Source: Desulfovibrio sp. ZJ209 (GTDB taxonomy: Bacteria > Desulfobacterota > Desulfovibrionia > Desulfovibrionales > Desulfovibrionaceae). Taken from it: 64,000 nt of DNA. Within the stretch, counting starts at the first letter, position 1; every line of letters starts with the position of its first letter. Below, in pieces: positions 23,964 through 31,737 of the stretch. Both the position numbers and the translations under genes were made by a program. The stretch spans positions 1 through 64,000 of the forward strand of contig NZ_JAAKEJ010000006.1 of NCBI RefSeq assembly GCF_011039135.1. The letters are read 5' to 3'. Under the pieces are notes generated by a model. The model did no database searches, was not told where the DNA came from, and worked only from the letters and a program-made list of their open reading frames with translations.

Positions 23964-24228
23964 GGGGAGCCTCCGTCGCTTGTCCAGCCATCTGGGCATA
24001 CCACGCTCGCAGGGCCGTCTTGTCGGCGTTGCAGCCGTCAAGGGCCGCATTGAGCGCCACCATATGCCGCGTGGCCGCCAGCGCGTAGGCGCGCAGGTCA
24101 TTGGCGCTCATGAGGCCCTGCGGCGTTGGCGGCGCCGGACACTGTTCCAGCAGGCTCTCCGGCGGCATCAGGAGCACCGGGCGCGGAGCCGGCGAGCATG
24201 CCGCGCAGGCGGCGCAGAAAACCAGCAT
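23956..24228 (-). CDS. Rz1-like outer-membrane spanin lipoprotein
   Basis: A 90-aa protein starting MLVFCAACAACSPAPRPVLL. The start has a short hydrophobic cysteine-rich segment with a probable lipobox ending at Cys11, followed by a proline-rich mature part, like Rz1. It begins inside the Rz-like gene in a different frame and overlaps it by 131 nt. The pair should bridge inner and outer membranes and complete lysis of a Gram-negative host. Confidence 0.7.
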   Translation of the reverse strand: MLVFCAACAACSPAPRPVLLMPPESLLEQCPAPPTPQGLMSANDLRAYALAATRHMVALNAALDGCNADKTALRAWYAQMAGQATEAPHD

Positions 24229-24487
24229 CGTCAAGCTCCGCGCTTTCCTCGGCCAGTTGCTCGAGCGAGCGCATCTTTTCGTCAAGGTCATGGTCAATGG
24301 CTCCCTGGAGGCCGTCGCGCAGGGTGCGGGCACATTCGTCCGCGCTGCGGGCGATTGTCACGGCCACCACTTCGGCCTGAAGTTTCGCTATCTCTTCGGT
24401 CTTGGCCCGGCGGTCCTGCCACAGGGCGGCGTTGACGGCCAGCGAGGCGCAGGCCAGCGCGGCGAGGCCCCAGTACAGGGCTTTCAT
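24098..24487 (-). CDS. Rz-like inner-membrane spanin
   Basis: A 129-aa protein starting MKALYWGLAALACASLAVNA. One N-terminal membrane segment is followed by a periplasmic coiled coil (RRAKTEEIAKLQAEVVAVTI; MRSLEQLAEESAELDD). This is the shape of an i-spanin. Its ATG overlaps the lysozyme stop by 4 nt, and the Rz1-like gene is embedded in its 3' half. Confidence 0.75.
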   Translation of the reverse strand: MKALYWGLAALACASLAVNAALWQDRRAKTEEIAKLQAEVVAVTIARSADECARTLRDGLQGAIDHDLDEKMRSLEQLAEESAELDDAGFLRRLRGMLAGSAPGAPDAAGEPAGTVSGAANAAGPHERQ

Positions 24488-25128
24488 GCCCGGCCATCCA
24501 GCGAGAGGAGCAGCTTGCCCTCGCGGGCGCGCCGGTTGGCATAATCGCCCCAGCGCTTGCGCTCGCAGAGCAGGGCGCCGGCGGCGGACCACTGCCTGCG
24601 GACCAGCGCCCGCCAGACTTCGGGGAACTTGTCCGCAAAGCCCACGCCATACTGGTAGCAGGCGGAGAAGATGACCACCTGCGCCTCCTTCGGCAGACTG
24701 ACATATGCGCCCGCGCCGGCGTCGCGGTCATAGCGCCGGGAAATAAGCTCCGCGTGGTAGCCCATGATGCAGCGGTCAAGGGCGTCCGCAAGTTCCTGGC
24801 TGATGGTGAGCGGCAGCCGGTGCAGAACCTCGACGGCAGCCGCCTTGCGCTTGCCGAGGTAGGGGCGCAGCGGGTTGACGCTCCCCTCGAGCAGCCCCAG
24901 GCGCAGGAGCGTGGACGCGTCCTGCTGGCCCAAGTCAACGCCGGTGGCGATGGTGACGCCGCTCTGTCCGAAGGGGATGTAGCGCTCCGGGTCGGGCCCG
25001 CCCCGATAGTTGGCCGTGCCGCCCGTGGTGAGCTTGCAGGGGATGTATCCCCGCAGCTGCTGCGGCCCCTCGCAATAGGGGCCGCGCAGAAATTCCTCGA
25101 TCTCCGCCAGGTATATCTTGCCCTGCAT
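24484..25128 (-). CDS. Phage lysozyme of the pesticin/T4-lysozyme-like type
   Basis: A 214-aa protein from the ATG at 25128 with GGGAGGAACC upstream. The N-terminus has AEIEEF (candidate catalytic Glu among 9-12), and YIPFGQSGVTIATGVDLGQQ matches the pesticin-type lysozyme signature (Asp65). AQVVIFSACYQYGVGFADKF and RRQWSAAGALLCERKRWG follow as in muramidases. It lacks a signal peptide, so release would need the holin. It heads the lysis cassette and lies downstream of the Mor-like regulator, whose product should activate it. Confidence 0.8.
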   Translation of the reverse strand: MQGKIYLAEIEEFLRGPYCEGPQQLRGYIPCKLTTGGTANYRGGPDPERYIPFGQSGVTIATGVDLGQQDASTLLRLGLLEGSVNPLRPYLGKRKAAAVEVLHRLPLTISQELADALDRCIMGYHAELISRRYDRDAGAGAYVSLPKEAQVVIFSACYQYGVGFADKFPEVWRALVRRQWSAAGALLCERKRWGDYANRRAREGKLLLSLDGRA

Positions 25129-25162
25129 GGTTCCTCCCGCGAGCCAAAAGAAAGCGCCCGCA

Positions 25163-25202
25163 CCGCCACTGTAGTGGCGGAACGGACGCAAAAAAGGCTG
25201 GC
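25163..25202. repeat. Hairpin + AAGGCTGGC repeat unit 4 (upstream of lysozyme)
   Basis: The stem CCGCCAC (25163-25169) and GTGGCGG (25174-25180) has the loop TGTA. AAAAAAGGCTGGC follows at 25190-25202. The unit lies 35 nt upstream of the lysozyme start, in the gap between the Mor-like activator and the late genes, where a late promoter would be expected. Confidence 0.65.
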
Positions 25203-25213
25203 GCGGGACAGCG

Positions 25214-25711
25214 CTAGAGGAGGCTCGCCTGCTCCTGCGCCGGGGCCGTGGCCGGGATGGGCTTCTTGAGCAGGCGCCAGACATAGCGCTCGGTGAGGTG
25301 GTAGCGCAGGGCGAGGCACTGCACGAGGGCGCGCTCCGAAAGGCCCTCGGCGGTGAGCACGCGGCGGTCCTCAAAGAGGGCCGCGTCCCGCGCCTTGAGG
25401 AGCGCCAGCTTGCAGCTTGGGACCGTGAGCGCCGTGCCCGCGTAGCGTTGCACCAGGGCGTCGGCCGCCGCCTGCCCGATGTGGCGCGCCATGTCGTCAA
25501 TGAGGGCGCGCCCCCGCTCGGTGGCGCCGCGCGGGATGCGCAGGGTCAGCCCGCCGAAGTTCTCCACCAGCGCCACGGTGGCCGTGAGGCCAATGGTGCG
25601 GGCCAGTTCCTGCGCCGAGGGCGGCAGGAGGCCGAAGTCCAGCGTGGCGAGGGAGCTTGCGCACATTTCCCCGGCGCGCATGGCGTCAAAATATTCTGCG
25701 GCTGCGGGCAT
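25214..25711 (-). CDS. Mor/C-family middle-late transcription activator
   Basis: A 165-aa protein starting MPAAAEYFDAMRAGEMCASS, with AGGAGGCGTAACC upstream. The Mor family is recognised by LARTIGLTATVALVENFGGL, TLRIPRGATERG and a C-terminal helix-turn-helix (LVQCLALRYHLTERYVWRLL). In Mu, Mor and C turn on middle and late promoters by contacting RNA polymerase. It is followed by the lysis cassette, consistent with a switch to late transcription here. Confidence 0.85.
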   Translation of the reverse strand: MPAAAEYFDAMRAGEMCASSLATLDFGLLPPSAQELARTIGLTATVALVENFGGLTLRIPRGATERGRALIDDMARHIGQAAADALVQRYAGTALTVPSCKLALLKARDAALFEDRRVLTAEGLSERALVQCLALRYHLTERYVWRLLKKPIPATAPAQEQASLL

Positions 25712-25713
25712 GG

Positions 25714-26235
25714 TTACGCCTCCTGCGCCTCGCGGCGCTGCTGACAGGTGAGTGCGGCCACGCAGGCCATGAGCTGCGCGCGGTCGGCGGTGCCAAGCGT
25801 GGCGCCATTGTTGGTCTGGCGCCGGATGATGGTCTCCGCATAGGTGCGCGGACGGCCGAGGCTCGCCAGGAGGGCCTTGATCTTGCGGTGGAGGGGCAGG
25901 AGCTCGGCGGCGATCCTCGGCCGGGGGCGCCAGCCCTTGAGGCGGAGCTCGGCCAGCATGGCCTTGAGTTCGCGCACGCTGCACTTGGCGGCGCTGTCCT
26001 TGCCGGTCACGGCACGCAGGAGCGACCTGTAAATCTCATCTTCCATGCCCAGGTCCTTCTGGGCAATCTTGACGCTGGCAATCAGTCCCTTTCGGTAGCC
26101 GTTGCCTGCGTCAGCAGGCTTACGGATAGCGACAGTGGCAGCGTTGGATGGCTTTCGCGGGAACTTGTTGCTGTCTCCATCCGTAGCTTCCTGCGTCGCA
26201 ACGGCTGGAGCGCGGTAGGCGGTCTGCCTGTCCAT
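25714..26235 (-). CDS. Mu gp16/GemA-like protein (DUF1018) with repeat-encoded N-terminus
   Basis: A 173-aa protein. Residues about 50-173 match gp16: LIASVKIAQKDLGMEDEIYR, LLRAVTGKDSAAKCSVRELK, then RIAAELLPLHRKIKALLASL. Residues about 9-48 (VATQEATDGDSNKFPRKPS and so on) are encoded by a 119-bp palindromic element that also occurs at 17369-17487. The ATG at 26235 has GAGGTG upstream and no other start lies between the element and the conserved domain, so the element is probably translated. GemA affects host gene expression and supercoiling in Mu. Confidence 0.8.
   Translation of the reverse strand: MDRQTAYRAPAVATQEATDGDSNKFPRKPSNAATVAIRKPADAGNGYRKGLIASVKIAQKDLGMEDEIYRSLLRAVTGKDSAAKCSVRELKAMLAELRLKGWRPRPRIAAELLPLHRKIKALLASLGRPRTYAETIIRRQTNNGATLGTADRAQLMACVAALTCQQRREAQEA
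26093..26211. repeat. 119-bp inverted-repeat element, copy C (inside gp16 coding region)
   Basis: Equal in length to copy B at 17369-17487 and inverted relative to it. The arms share AGCCGTTGC and TACGGAT. The copy stays open in the frame of the gp16 gene and supplies its N-terminal 40 residues. This resembles in-frame palindromic elements such as those of Rickettsia. Confidence 0.75.
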
Positions 26236-26238
26236 GAC

Positions 26239-26439
26239 TCACCTCGATGCGGTTGCGGGCTTCGGGCTGGCCGCGCGGTTGAGGGCGTCCAGCATGACCT
26301 GTATCATGGCCTCGGTATGTTCCGGCGGCCGCTTGCCCTTGTTCACGATGCAGACCACCTCATCGGCCTTTGTATCCTTGATGAAGCGGACGCCGGATTG
26401 CGATGTCGTCTTGATAAAGCGTTGTTTTGTCTCTGCCAT
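26239..26439 (-). CDS. Small early phage protein, unknown function
   Basis: A 66-aa basic protein starting MAETKQRFIKTTSQSGVRFI. It is predicted alpha/beta, with VVCIVNKGKRPPEHTEAMIQ and VMLDALNRA. No family is recognised. It lies 3 nt upstream of the gp16-like gene and in the early-middle transcript. Similar short genes are common at this position in Mu-like prophages. Confidence 0.55.
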   Translation of the reverse strand: MAETKQRFIKTTSQSGVRFIKDTKADEVVCIVNKGKRPPEHTEAMIQVMLDALNRAASPKPATASR

Positions 26440-26490
26440 GTCAGTTCTCTCACGGGCTGCTCATCAGGCCCGGCGCGCCGCCGCCGGACG

Positions 26491-26508
26491 ACCGCCCCGC
26501 AGGGCGGT
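26491..26508. terminator. Small GC hairpin between early genes
   Basis: ACCGCCC (26491-26497) pairs with GGGCGGT (26502-26508), with loop CGCA, in the 83-nt gap after the DUF3164 gene. A short T-run follows only on the plus strand, so termination of the minus-strand transcript is doubtful. Confidence 0.35.
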
Positions 26509-26522
26509 TTCGCTTGTGCGCC

Positions 26523-27152
26523 TCACAGCGCCGACATATCCAGCGGCACGGCCACATAGCGCCCGTCCGACGCGCGCTTGTAGAGGCGCACGTAGGCCTT
26601 GCTGTCCTGCACCGTGAGGCTGTCGCTGATAGCCTGCATGGCGCGCTGCCAGCGCTCGTCCTCAATGTTGTGGCGGCGCAGGCTCAAGATGGCGTTGGTA
26701 TTGATACGGCCTTCCTTGTTGACGTTGAACGCCTGCTCCACAATGGCGCGCAGGGCCGAGGGGCTGTCGCGGCTCCATTCCTCGAGGCACTCGTCAATGA
26801 GCGCCTTGGCGGCCCGCAGGCCCTCGTCAAAGCCGATGTTTTCCGAGGTCTGGCGCTTGAGCTTCCACTCGCCGTCAAAGCTCATGAGGGTGATATTGCC
26901 CTTGTCGCCGCCCAGCTTGGCGCCGTAGCGCTCGGCCGAAAGCTCCACAAAAGCGGCGATGTCGCCCATGAGCTCGTCGCGCAGGGCGCGGAGCTGCCCC
27001 TGCATCGCCTCAATCTTGGCGGCCTTCTCGCGCACAAGGTCGTCCCGGGCGAGGTCGATCTCGCGGATGGCCTCCACAGGCACATAGGCGCCCCGGCTGT
27101 CCTTGCGGTACTTGGTCGGATCATCGAAGGGGTTGCTCTGTATCTGGCTCAT
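26523..27152 (-). CDS. DUF3164 early phage protein
   Basis: A 209-aa protein starting MSQIQSNPFDDPTKYRKDSR. DUF3164 markers are DARGAYVP-like (SRGAYVPVEAIREIDLARDD), YGAKLGGDKGNITLMSFDG and ALIDECLEEWSRDS. The family is restricted largely to transposable phages and sits between the transposition and regulatory genes. It is often found where Mu carries the Gam nuclease inhibitor, but a similar role is only a guess. Confidence 0.8.
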   Translation of the reverse strand: MSQIQSNPFDDPTKYRKDSRGAYVPVEAIREIDLARDDLVREKAAKIEAMQGQLRALRDELMGDIAAFVELSAERYGAKLGGDKGNITLMSFDGEWKLKRQTSENIGFDEGLRAAKALIDECLEEWSRDSPSALRAIVEQAFNVNKEGRINTNAILSLRRHNIEDERWQRAMQAISDSLTVQDSKAYVRLYKRASDGRYVAVPLDMSAL

Positions 27153-27161
27153 GCCGCCCTC

Positions 27162-27362
27162 CTAGTGGCTGCAAGTTTCGGCTGCGGCCTGCCGGGGCGC
27201 ATCGGGCACCAGCAGGGACGATTCCATGATTTCCACGCGCTCCGCCGAGGCGGAGAGATTGGCGCGGATGATACGCACCAAGGCCCACTGGTCCTCGGAG
27301 ACCTGCCCGGCAAGGGCGCCCAGGGCGGACGCGCAAGAGGCGATGTCGGCGCTGACGCTCAT
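27162..27362 (-). CDS. Small early phage protein, unknown function
   Basis: A 66-aa protein starting MSVSADIASCASALGALAGQ. It is mostly helical with no membrane segment or metal site. The ATG overlaps the stop of the preceding HTH gene (ATGA), and GAGGAACAGCT upstream serves as ribosome site. No family is recognised. Confidence 0.5.
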   Translation of the reverse strand: MSVSADIASCASALGALAGQVSEDQWALVRIIRANLSASAERVEIMESSLLVPDAPRQAAAETCSH

Positions 27363-27679
27363 AGCTGTTCCTCCTTTTCGCGGTATTGTTGGCACTGTTG
27401 GCACTCGCGCCAGCGGCGGAGCGCATAGGGGTTTGAGGTGGGCATGGGGCCGGCACGGCGCGTCCGGCATGTCTGCGCCGTGAGGTGGCCGCCATAGACC
27501 GGGCAGGCAGCGCCCAGGACGGCCACGATGCGCCGCTCCATCCGCGCGGTGCTTCCGGGATAGTGGCCGTTGCGCAGCAGGGAGAGCGAGCTGCGCGCCA
27601 CGCCAAGGCGGCGGGCCACGGCCGTGACGCTGGACGCCGCGATGGCCGCCTCTAGCAGGGCCGCGCACTCGTTACGCAT
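27359..27679 (-). CDS. Helix-turn-helix early regulator
   Basis: A 106-aa protein starting MRNECAALLEAAIAASSVTA. VTAVARRLGVARSSLSLLRN is a clear helix-turn-helix of the lambda-repressor type. The C-terminal half has several cysteines (ACPVYGGHLTAQTCRTR; RWRECQQCQQY), which could bind zinc. Proteins of this layout are frequent in the early region of Mu-like prophages and are probable transcription regulators. It overlaps the neighbour genes at both ends. Confidence 0.7.
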   Translation of the reverse strand: MRNECAALLEAAIAASSVTAVARRLGVARSSLSLLRNGHYPGSTARMERRIVAVLGAACPVYGGHLTAQTCRTRRAGPMPTSNPYALRRWRECQQCQQYREKEEQL

Positions 27680-28220
27680 GGCCGGCCTCCGCTATGGAGA
27701 CGGTGCGCCCCGTGTTGCGGTCCGTCACGGTCTTGCTTTCGCGGTTGTAGGCCGGGGCCTTGTCGCCGGTATTGGCCTCCTGCCGCAGGAAATAGGCGCC
27801 CGTGCGCCGCGTCTTGCCCAGGATGCCCGCCAGATAGAGCGCCCGGCAGTAGTTGCGCAGGTTCTCCTCCGCGCCGCGCTCGCCTCCTTCGCAGATCACG
27901 CGCAGGAGATCCGGCACGGTGGTCTGGTCGGCCATGCGCAGCACGGCCCACGCCCGTTGGCGAAGGGTGCGCCCGTTGCTGGTGGCTGCCCTTCCCGCCC
28001 GCTGGCAGGGCACCCAGCCCCCATTTTTGGCTGTCTCCATGCCGACGGCGGTCAGGCCGTGCATCCCGGCCTCTGTATGCAGCAGGCCGTGCCTTTGCAA
28101 GCAGTGGCAGACTTGTAAAACACCCACGGCCGTGGCGCCCAGCATGGAGGCAAGCTGACGGGTGAGGCTGGGACCATGTTCCGCCAGATGGCGGAGGACT
28201 CGCTCGGAAAGAACAGCCAT
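27672..28220 (-). CDS. Winged-helix early phage protein
   Basis: A 182-aa protein starting MAVLSERVLRHLAEHGPSLT. Residues 1-60 look like a winged helix (GPSLTRQLASMLGATAVGVL followed by QVCHCLQRHGLLHTEAG). Residues about 85-145 look like a second one (LRQRAWAVLRMADQTTVPDL; YCRALYLAGILGKTRRTGAY). It follows the B ATPase gene by 2 nt. It could regulate early genes or bind phage ends; no named family is claimed. Confidence 0.6.
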   Translation of the reverse strand: MAVLSERVLRHLAEHGPSLTRQLASMLGATAVGVLQVCHCLQRHGLLHTEAGMHGLTAVGMETAKNGGWVPCQRAGRAATSNGRTLRQRAWAVLRMADQTTVPDLLRVICEGGERGAEENLRNYCRALYLAGILGKTRRTGAYFLRQEANTGDKAPAYNRESKTVTDRNTGRTVSIAEAGHA

Positions 28221-28222
28221 GA

Positions 28223-28972
28223 CTACGCCGCCGCCTTTGCCGGGCGCACGGTCTTGGCCGTCCGGCTTTGCCAGTCCCGGGCGAGCTCCTGCCCGGCGAA
28301 TTGCGCCACGTCCAGCGTGCCCTCGAGGCCATTGGCGCGCGCCAGGCGTTCAATGCGGGCAAGGATGTTGAGCACTTCGCGCATCCGCCCGGCGGATAAG
28401 CGCAGCACTTCCGCCGTGAGGGCCGGGCTCAACTCAAACTCGCACAGCTTGGCGCAGGCGAGGGCCACGTCGGAGGCCGTTGCCGGGCCAAACTCCACCA
28501 CCTGGGCGATGCGGCTGCTGATTTGCTTGTAGCGGCTGATATTGCGCTGGATCTGCTCCATGCCGATGAGGACCACCGTCACTTCGGCCCGGTCGGAGAA
28601 GTCGCGGATTTTCTCCAGCACGGCGGCGCGGTCGGCCAGCGTAAATTCGGCCTCGTCAATGATGATGGGGCACTGCCGCTCGATGAGCACACGCAGGCAG
28701 CGCTCGAACAGCGCCTGCGCCGTGCCGCGCGTGTCGAGGTTGAGGGCCTTGGCAAGCTCCACGAGAAAATACTTCGGCGTCCAGTCCACATTGGCGCGCA
28801 GGAAGATGGCCCCGGCCTCCTCTGCCCAGCGATAGACGATGTGGCTCTTGCCGAGGCCCGGCTGGCCGTGGACCAGCATCATGCCCGCCTCGGCCGCGCC
28901 GCGCTCTTCCACCGCCTTCACTCCGGCGGTAAAGCGGGCATAATTCTCGGTTTTCACAAATCCCTGACGCAT
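28223..28972 (-). CDS. MuB-like AAA+ target-activator ATPase
   Basis: A 249-aa protein; the start at 28972 (MRQGFVKTENYARFTAGVKA) was chosen over 29032 because the extra residues overlap the A gene. Walker A is GQPGLGKS (residues 36-43) and Walker B CPIIIDEAEF (101-110); IGMEQIQRNISRYKQISSRI forms sensor and arginine-finger regions. In Mu the B protein forms filaments on target DNA and stimulates transposase A. It lies 16 nt downstream of A. Confidence 0.92.
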   Translation of the reverse strand: MRQGFVKTENYARFTAGVKAVEERGAAEAGMMLVHGQPGLGKSHIVYRWAEEAGAIFLRANVDWTPKYFLVELAKALNLDTRGTAQALFERCLRVLIERQCPIIIDEAEFTLADRAAVLEKIRDFSDRAEVTVVLIGMEQIQRNISRYKQISSRIAQVVEFGPATASDVALACAKLCEFELSPALTAEVLRLSAGRMREVLNILARIERLARANGLEGTLDVAQFAGQELARDWQSRTAKTVRPAKAAA

Positions 28973-28988
28973 GGCGCTCTCCTTCTGG

Positions 28989-31055
28989 TTATGCGATACC
29001 CTTGATTTCCAAGAGTTCGCGCATATCGGCATATTCTTCGCCCTGGCGGTAGGTCACGAGCCAGGCGGCGTCGGCTGGTGTCTGCTGGTCCGTATGTGCC
29101 ATGAGCCAGCAATAGCGGTCATAGGTGCTCCCAAACAGCGGCCGCGCGGTGGGCGCGGGCTCTTCGGCCGCGACTTCGGCGGGAACTATCTCAAGAGTGG
29201 CGGCCTGCGCCTCGGCCTGGAGGCTGTCGGCAAGAGCCGGGCGCTCCGCTCCGGGCAGGAGGATCTCCGCGCCCGGGGCTACGCGCTGGAGCCTCGCGTC
29301 CAGCCGCGCCACCTGCGCGCGGGCGCGCTTGTCGCGGGCCGCCTCCACGCGGCTGGGCGCAAAATAGGGCTGCGTGTTGCCCTCGAGCAGGGCCTCGCAG
29401 ATACGGCGGCCGTCCAGCGTCCAGCACCAGACGCGGGAGCTGTCCCAGATGTCATAGCGCACTTCCACGGCCTCGCCGTGGTAGTCGGCCAGCTCCGCGC
29501 CATAGTAGCGGCCGCCGAATACCTCCACCCAGCCGTTGCGGGCCACGCGCCGCTCGCCCGGCATGAAGAGCTCCGCGCCCATGCCCTCGGGCACGCGCAC
29601 CGGCTCAAAGCCGCGCTCCTCGAAGGCCGCCCAGTATTCGTTGGGGCTGTAGTGGACATAGCGCCCTTCGGCGTCGCGGTAGCGGGGCAGGCCCCGATGC
29701 GGGGTCGCGTTGTATTCCTCGACGCGGGCGAGGATATGCTTTTTCGCCTCCTCCCAGGTGGGAAGCACGGCGCGCTTCCCGGCCTTGAGGGCCTTGCGGC
29801 TACACTTGTAGTTGGCGTGGGCGGCGTCCGTGTCCATGAGGGCGCCGGTATAACTTTCCAGCCCCTGCGCGGCCCGTACCCAAAGCGTCTTGACCGCCCG
29901 CTCCATGAGGCCCTTGCCCTGCGGGCGTCCGGGTATGGCGTGGCAGGGCGTGATGCCCAGGCGCTGGAGCATGCCGGTGCGGTCGTCGAGCATCAGGTTG
30001 TTGGCGTAGCCCGGGCCGTTGTCGCTGTAGAACATGGCCGGGATGCCCGCGTAGATGCAGCCCATGCGCAGGGCGTCCAATACCGTCAGCTTGCTTTCCG
30101 CCAGGGCAATGGAGATGCCCACGCAGCGGCGCGTGGCCACGTCGAGGATTGCCGTGATTTCAGGCTTGAAAGGCTGGCCGTGGAGAGGGTGCAGCACTTC
30201 GGCGTCAAAGGTGGTCCCGTCGGCCGTATAGACATCGCCGGGCCAGAGTTCCGAGGTGTCGCGTCTGCGATGGGGCCGCAGCTTGAGCAGGGCATTGCCT
30301 GTGGCGCGCCCGGCTTCCCGCGCCGGAGTGCTCATCTTGGCAAGAGCGCGACGCACGGCATAGACGGATGGCGGCGTCTCGCCGCGTCGGCGCAGGGCTT
30401 CCGCAAAATCGTCATACGCCTGCGAGACCGGCGGATGCTGCGGCTTCTGATAGTGGCAAAGAAACTCCTGCATCCACTCCGGCAGGGGCTGTTTCCGGCT
30501 CATGCTGGGCAGCAGCGCTGCTTCGCCGCCGACGGCGTAGTCGGAGGCCCAGCGGTACAGGCTGCGGCGCGAAAGGACCCCGCCCCGGCGGCAGGCCGTC
30601 GCCGTGTTTATCAGGTCCAGCAAAACGGGCGAGAGGGACCGCGTGCGGGAGGCTTCCACCAGATGCCGGATTGCCCCTTCCTTTTTGACTATCGCGGACA
30701 GGCGTTCAATCTCGCGCACAAAGACCAGCCGGGCGGCGGCCACTTCGCGCTCTCGCGCGGAGGCGCGCTGCCATTCGGGGCTATGTTCCGGCTTCACATC
30801 TGCCGGGCGCGTTGCCGGGGCCGAGTGGTCGGGGGAGGGGCAACTCGCGGCCCGGGCCTCGCGCAGCAGGGCCGTGGCAATGGCGTCACGGGTCGCCGGG
30901 GGCATGCTGGCCACGTTCCAGAGATTGCCGCCGCCACGTCCTGTCCGTTGCGTTGCCTTCCAGGCTTCACGCTTGGCGCGTTTATCAATCGCCTGCTGCG
31001 AGAATCCTAAAAGTGCCACCAGTTCACGGGTGCTGTAGGCTTCTGCGGTCTGCAT
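28989..31055 (-). CDS. MuA-like DDE transposase
   Basis: A 688-aa protein starting MQTAEAYSTRELVALLGFSQ with an N-terminal Mu-type helix-turn-helix (residues about 1-60). DNA-binding domains follow (GVLSRRSLYRWASDY; GETPPSVYAVRRALAKM). The RNase H-like core has the DDE triad: Asp279 in YTADGTTFDA, Asp345 in FYSDNGPGYA and Glu385 in QGKGLMERAVK. The C-terminal part should bind the B ATPase. It catalyses integration and replicative transposition of the phage. It lies in the early operon after three regulators. Confidence 0.95.
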   Translation of the reverse strand: MQTAEAYSTRELVALLGFSQQAIDKRAKREAWKATQRTGRGGGNLWNVASMPPATRDAIATALLREARAASCPSPDHSAPATRPADVKPEHSPEWQRASAREREVAAARLVFVREIERLSAIVKKEGAIRHLVEASRTRSLSPVLLDLINTATACRRGGVLSRRSLYRWASDYAVGGEAALLPSMSRKQPLPEWMQEFLCHYQKPQHPPVSQAYDDFAEALRRRGETPPSVYAVRRALAKMSTPAREAGRATGNALLKLRPHRRRDTSELWPGDVYTADGTTFDAEVLHPLHGQPFKPEITAILDVATRRCVGISIALAESKLTVLDALRMGCIYAGIPAMFYSDNGPGYANNLMLDDRTGMLQRLGITPCHAIPGRPQGKGLMERAVKTLWVRAAQGLESYTGALMDTDAAHANYKCSRKALKAGKRAVLPTWEEAKKHILARVEEYNATPHRGLPRYRDAEGRYVHYSPNEYWAAFEERGFEPVRVPEGMGAELFMPGERRVARNGWVEVFGGRYYGAELADYHGEAVEVRYDIWDSSRVWCWTLDGRRICEALLEGNTQPYFAPSRVEAARDKRARAQVARLDARLQRVAPGAEILLPGAERPALADSLQAEAQAATLEIVPAEVAAEEPAPTARPLFGSTYDRYCWLMAHTDQQTPADAAWLVTYRQGEEYADMRELLEIKGIA

Positions 31056-31064
31056 ATGGCGTCC

Positions 31065-31313
31065 CTATTCGCAAGCCTTGCGAGGATCGCAGAGGTGATC
31101 TTCCGATGCCCCGTGCTCCCGCAGCCAGTCCAACACTTTTGGGCTATGGATTTTCCCCGAGAGAGTGCGATAGACAGCCTCGCTGGAAATACCGAGGAGG
31201 CTGGCCAGCGCGACGCCATTCAGGCCCTGATTGTCCAGCACCTCTTGAAGGCGGCGGCGATATTTCGCGCGTCGCGCCCCGAGTGCCATCTTTTGCGCAA
31301 ATGTCAGACTCAC
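31065..31313 (-). CDS. Ner-like / Cro-like early HTH regulator
   Basis: An 82-aa protein starting MSLTFAQKMALGARRAKYRR. LNGVALASLLGISSEAVYRT is a helix-turn-helix. It immediately precedes the transposase gene, the position of Ner in Mu, which shuts down both early and repressor promoters. The C-terminus has two cysteines and looks short. It overlaps the upstream gene (ATGA). Confidence 0.65.
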   Translation of the reverse strand: MSLTFAQKMALGARRAKYRRRLQEVLDNQGLNGVALASLLGISSEAVYRTLSGKIHSPKVLDWLREHGASEDHLCDPRKACE

Positions 31314-31735
31314 AGTTCTTCCTCCAGCTTGCGGAGCAGCTTTTTCACCCGTTTTTGCTCAATCAGCGCCCGCCCGTATTCACACATCTTGCGGTCGTCC
31401 GGCGTCATGATGTCCAGGCCGATACTCTGGAGCATGGTACGCAAAGGGGCATAATCCGCCGTGGCCACGCAAAAGGCCAATATGGCAAGGATTGACGGGG
31501 GGTGGCTTGCATCAGACGGTGCCAGCCACTTGTCCAGCGTGTCCTTGCTGACGCTGTCTTTGTTTCCCTGCGTGAGCCTGATGCCGGCCTGACGCGCGAT
31601 GGCGTTCATGCGGTCTGGGAGCGCCTTACGGCCTTCGCCTTCAGGTGCGCCTGCGGTGGCGCGCATGGCCGCCCGAATGGCGGCCATCACGCCTGCAAGC
31701 TGGTAAGGTGTTCCGAGCAGGGAAAGCTGTGTCAT
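31310..31735 (-). CDS. Early phage regulator, unknown family
   Basis: A 141-aa protein starting MTQLSLLGTPYQLAGVMAAI. NAIARQAGIRLTQGNKDSVS and KDTLDKWLAPSDASHPPSIL suggest a repressor-like DNA-binding fold, a type seen in early operons of Mu-like prophages. The C-terminus is a charged helix (RALIEQKRVKKLLRKLEEEL). It lies second in the early operon. Confidence 0.6.
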   Translation of the reverse strand: MTQLSLLGTPYQLAGVMAAIRAAMRATAGAPEGEGRKALPDRMNAIARQAGIRLTQGNKDSVSKDTLDKWLAPSDASHPPSILAILAFCVATADYAPLRTMLQSIGLDIMTPDDRKMCEYGRALIEQKRVKKLLRKLEEEL

Positions 31736-31737
31736 GG

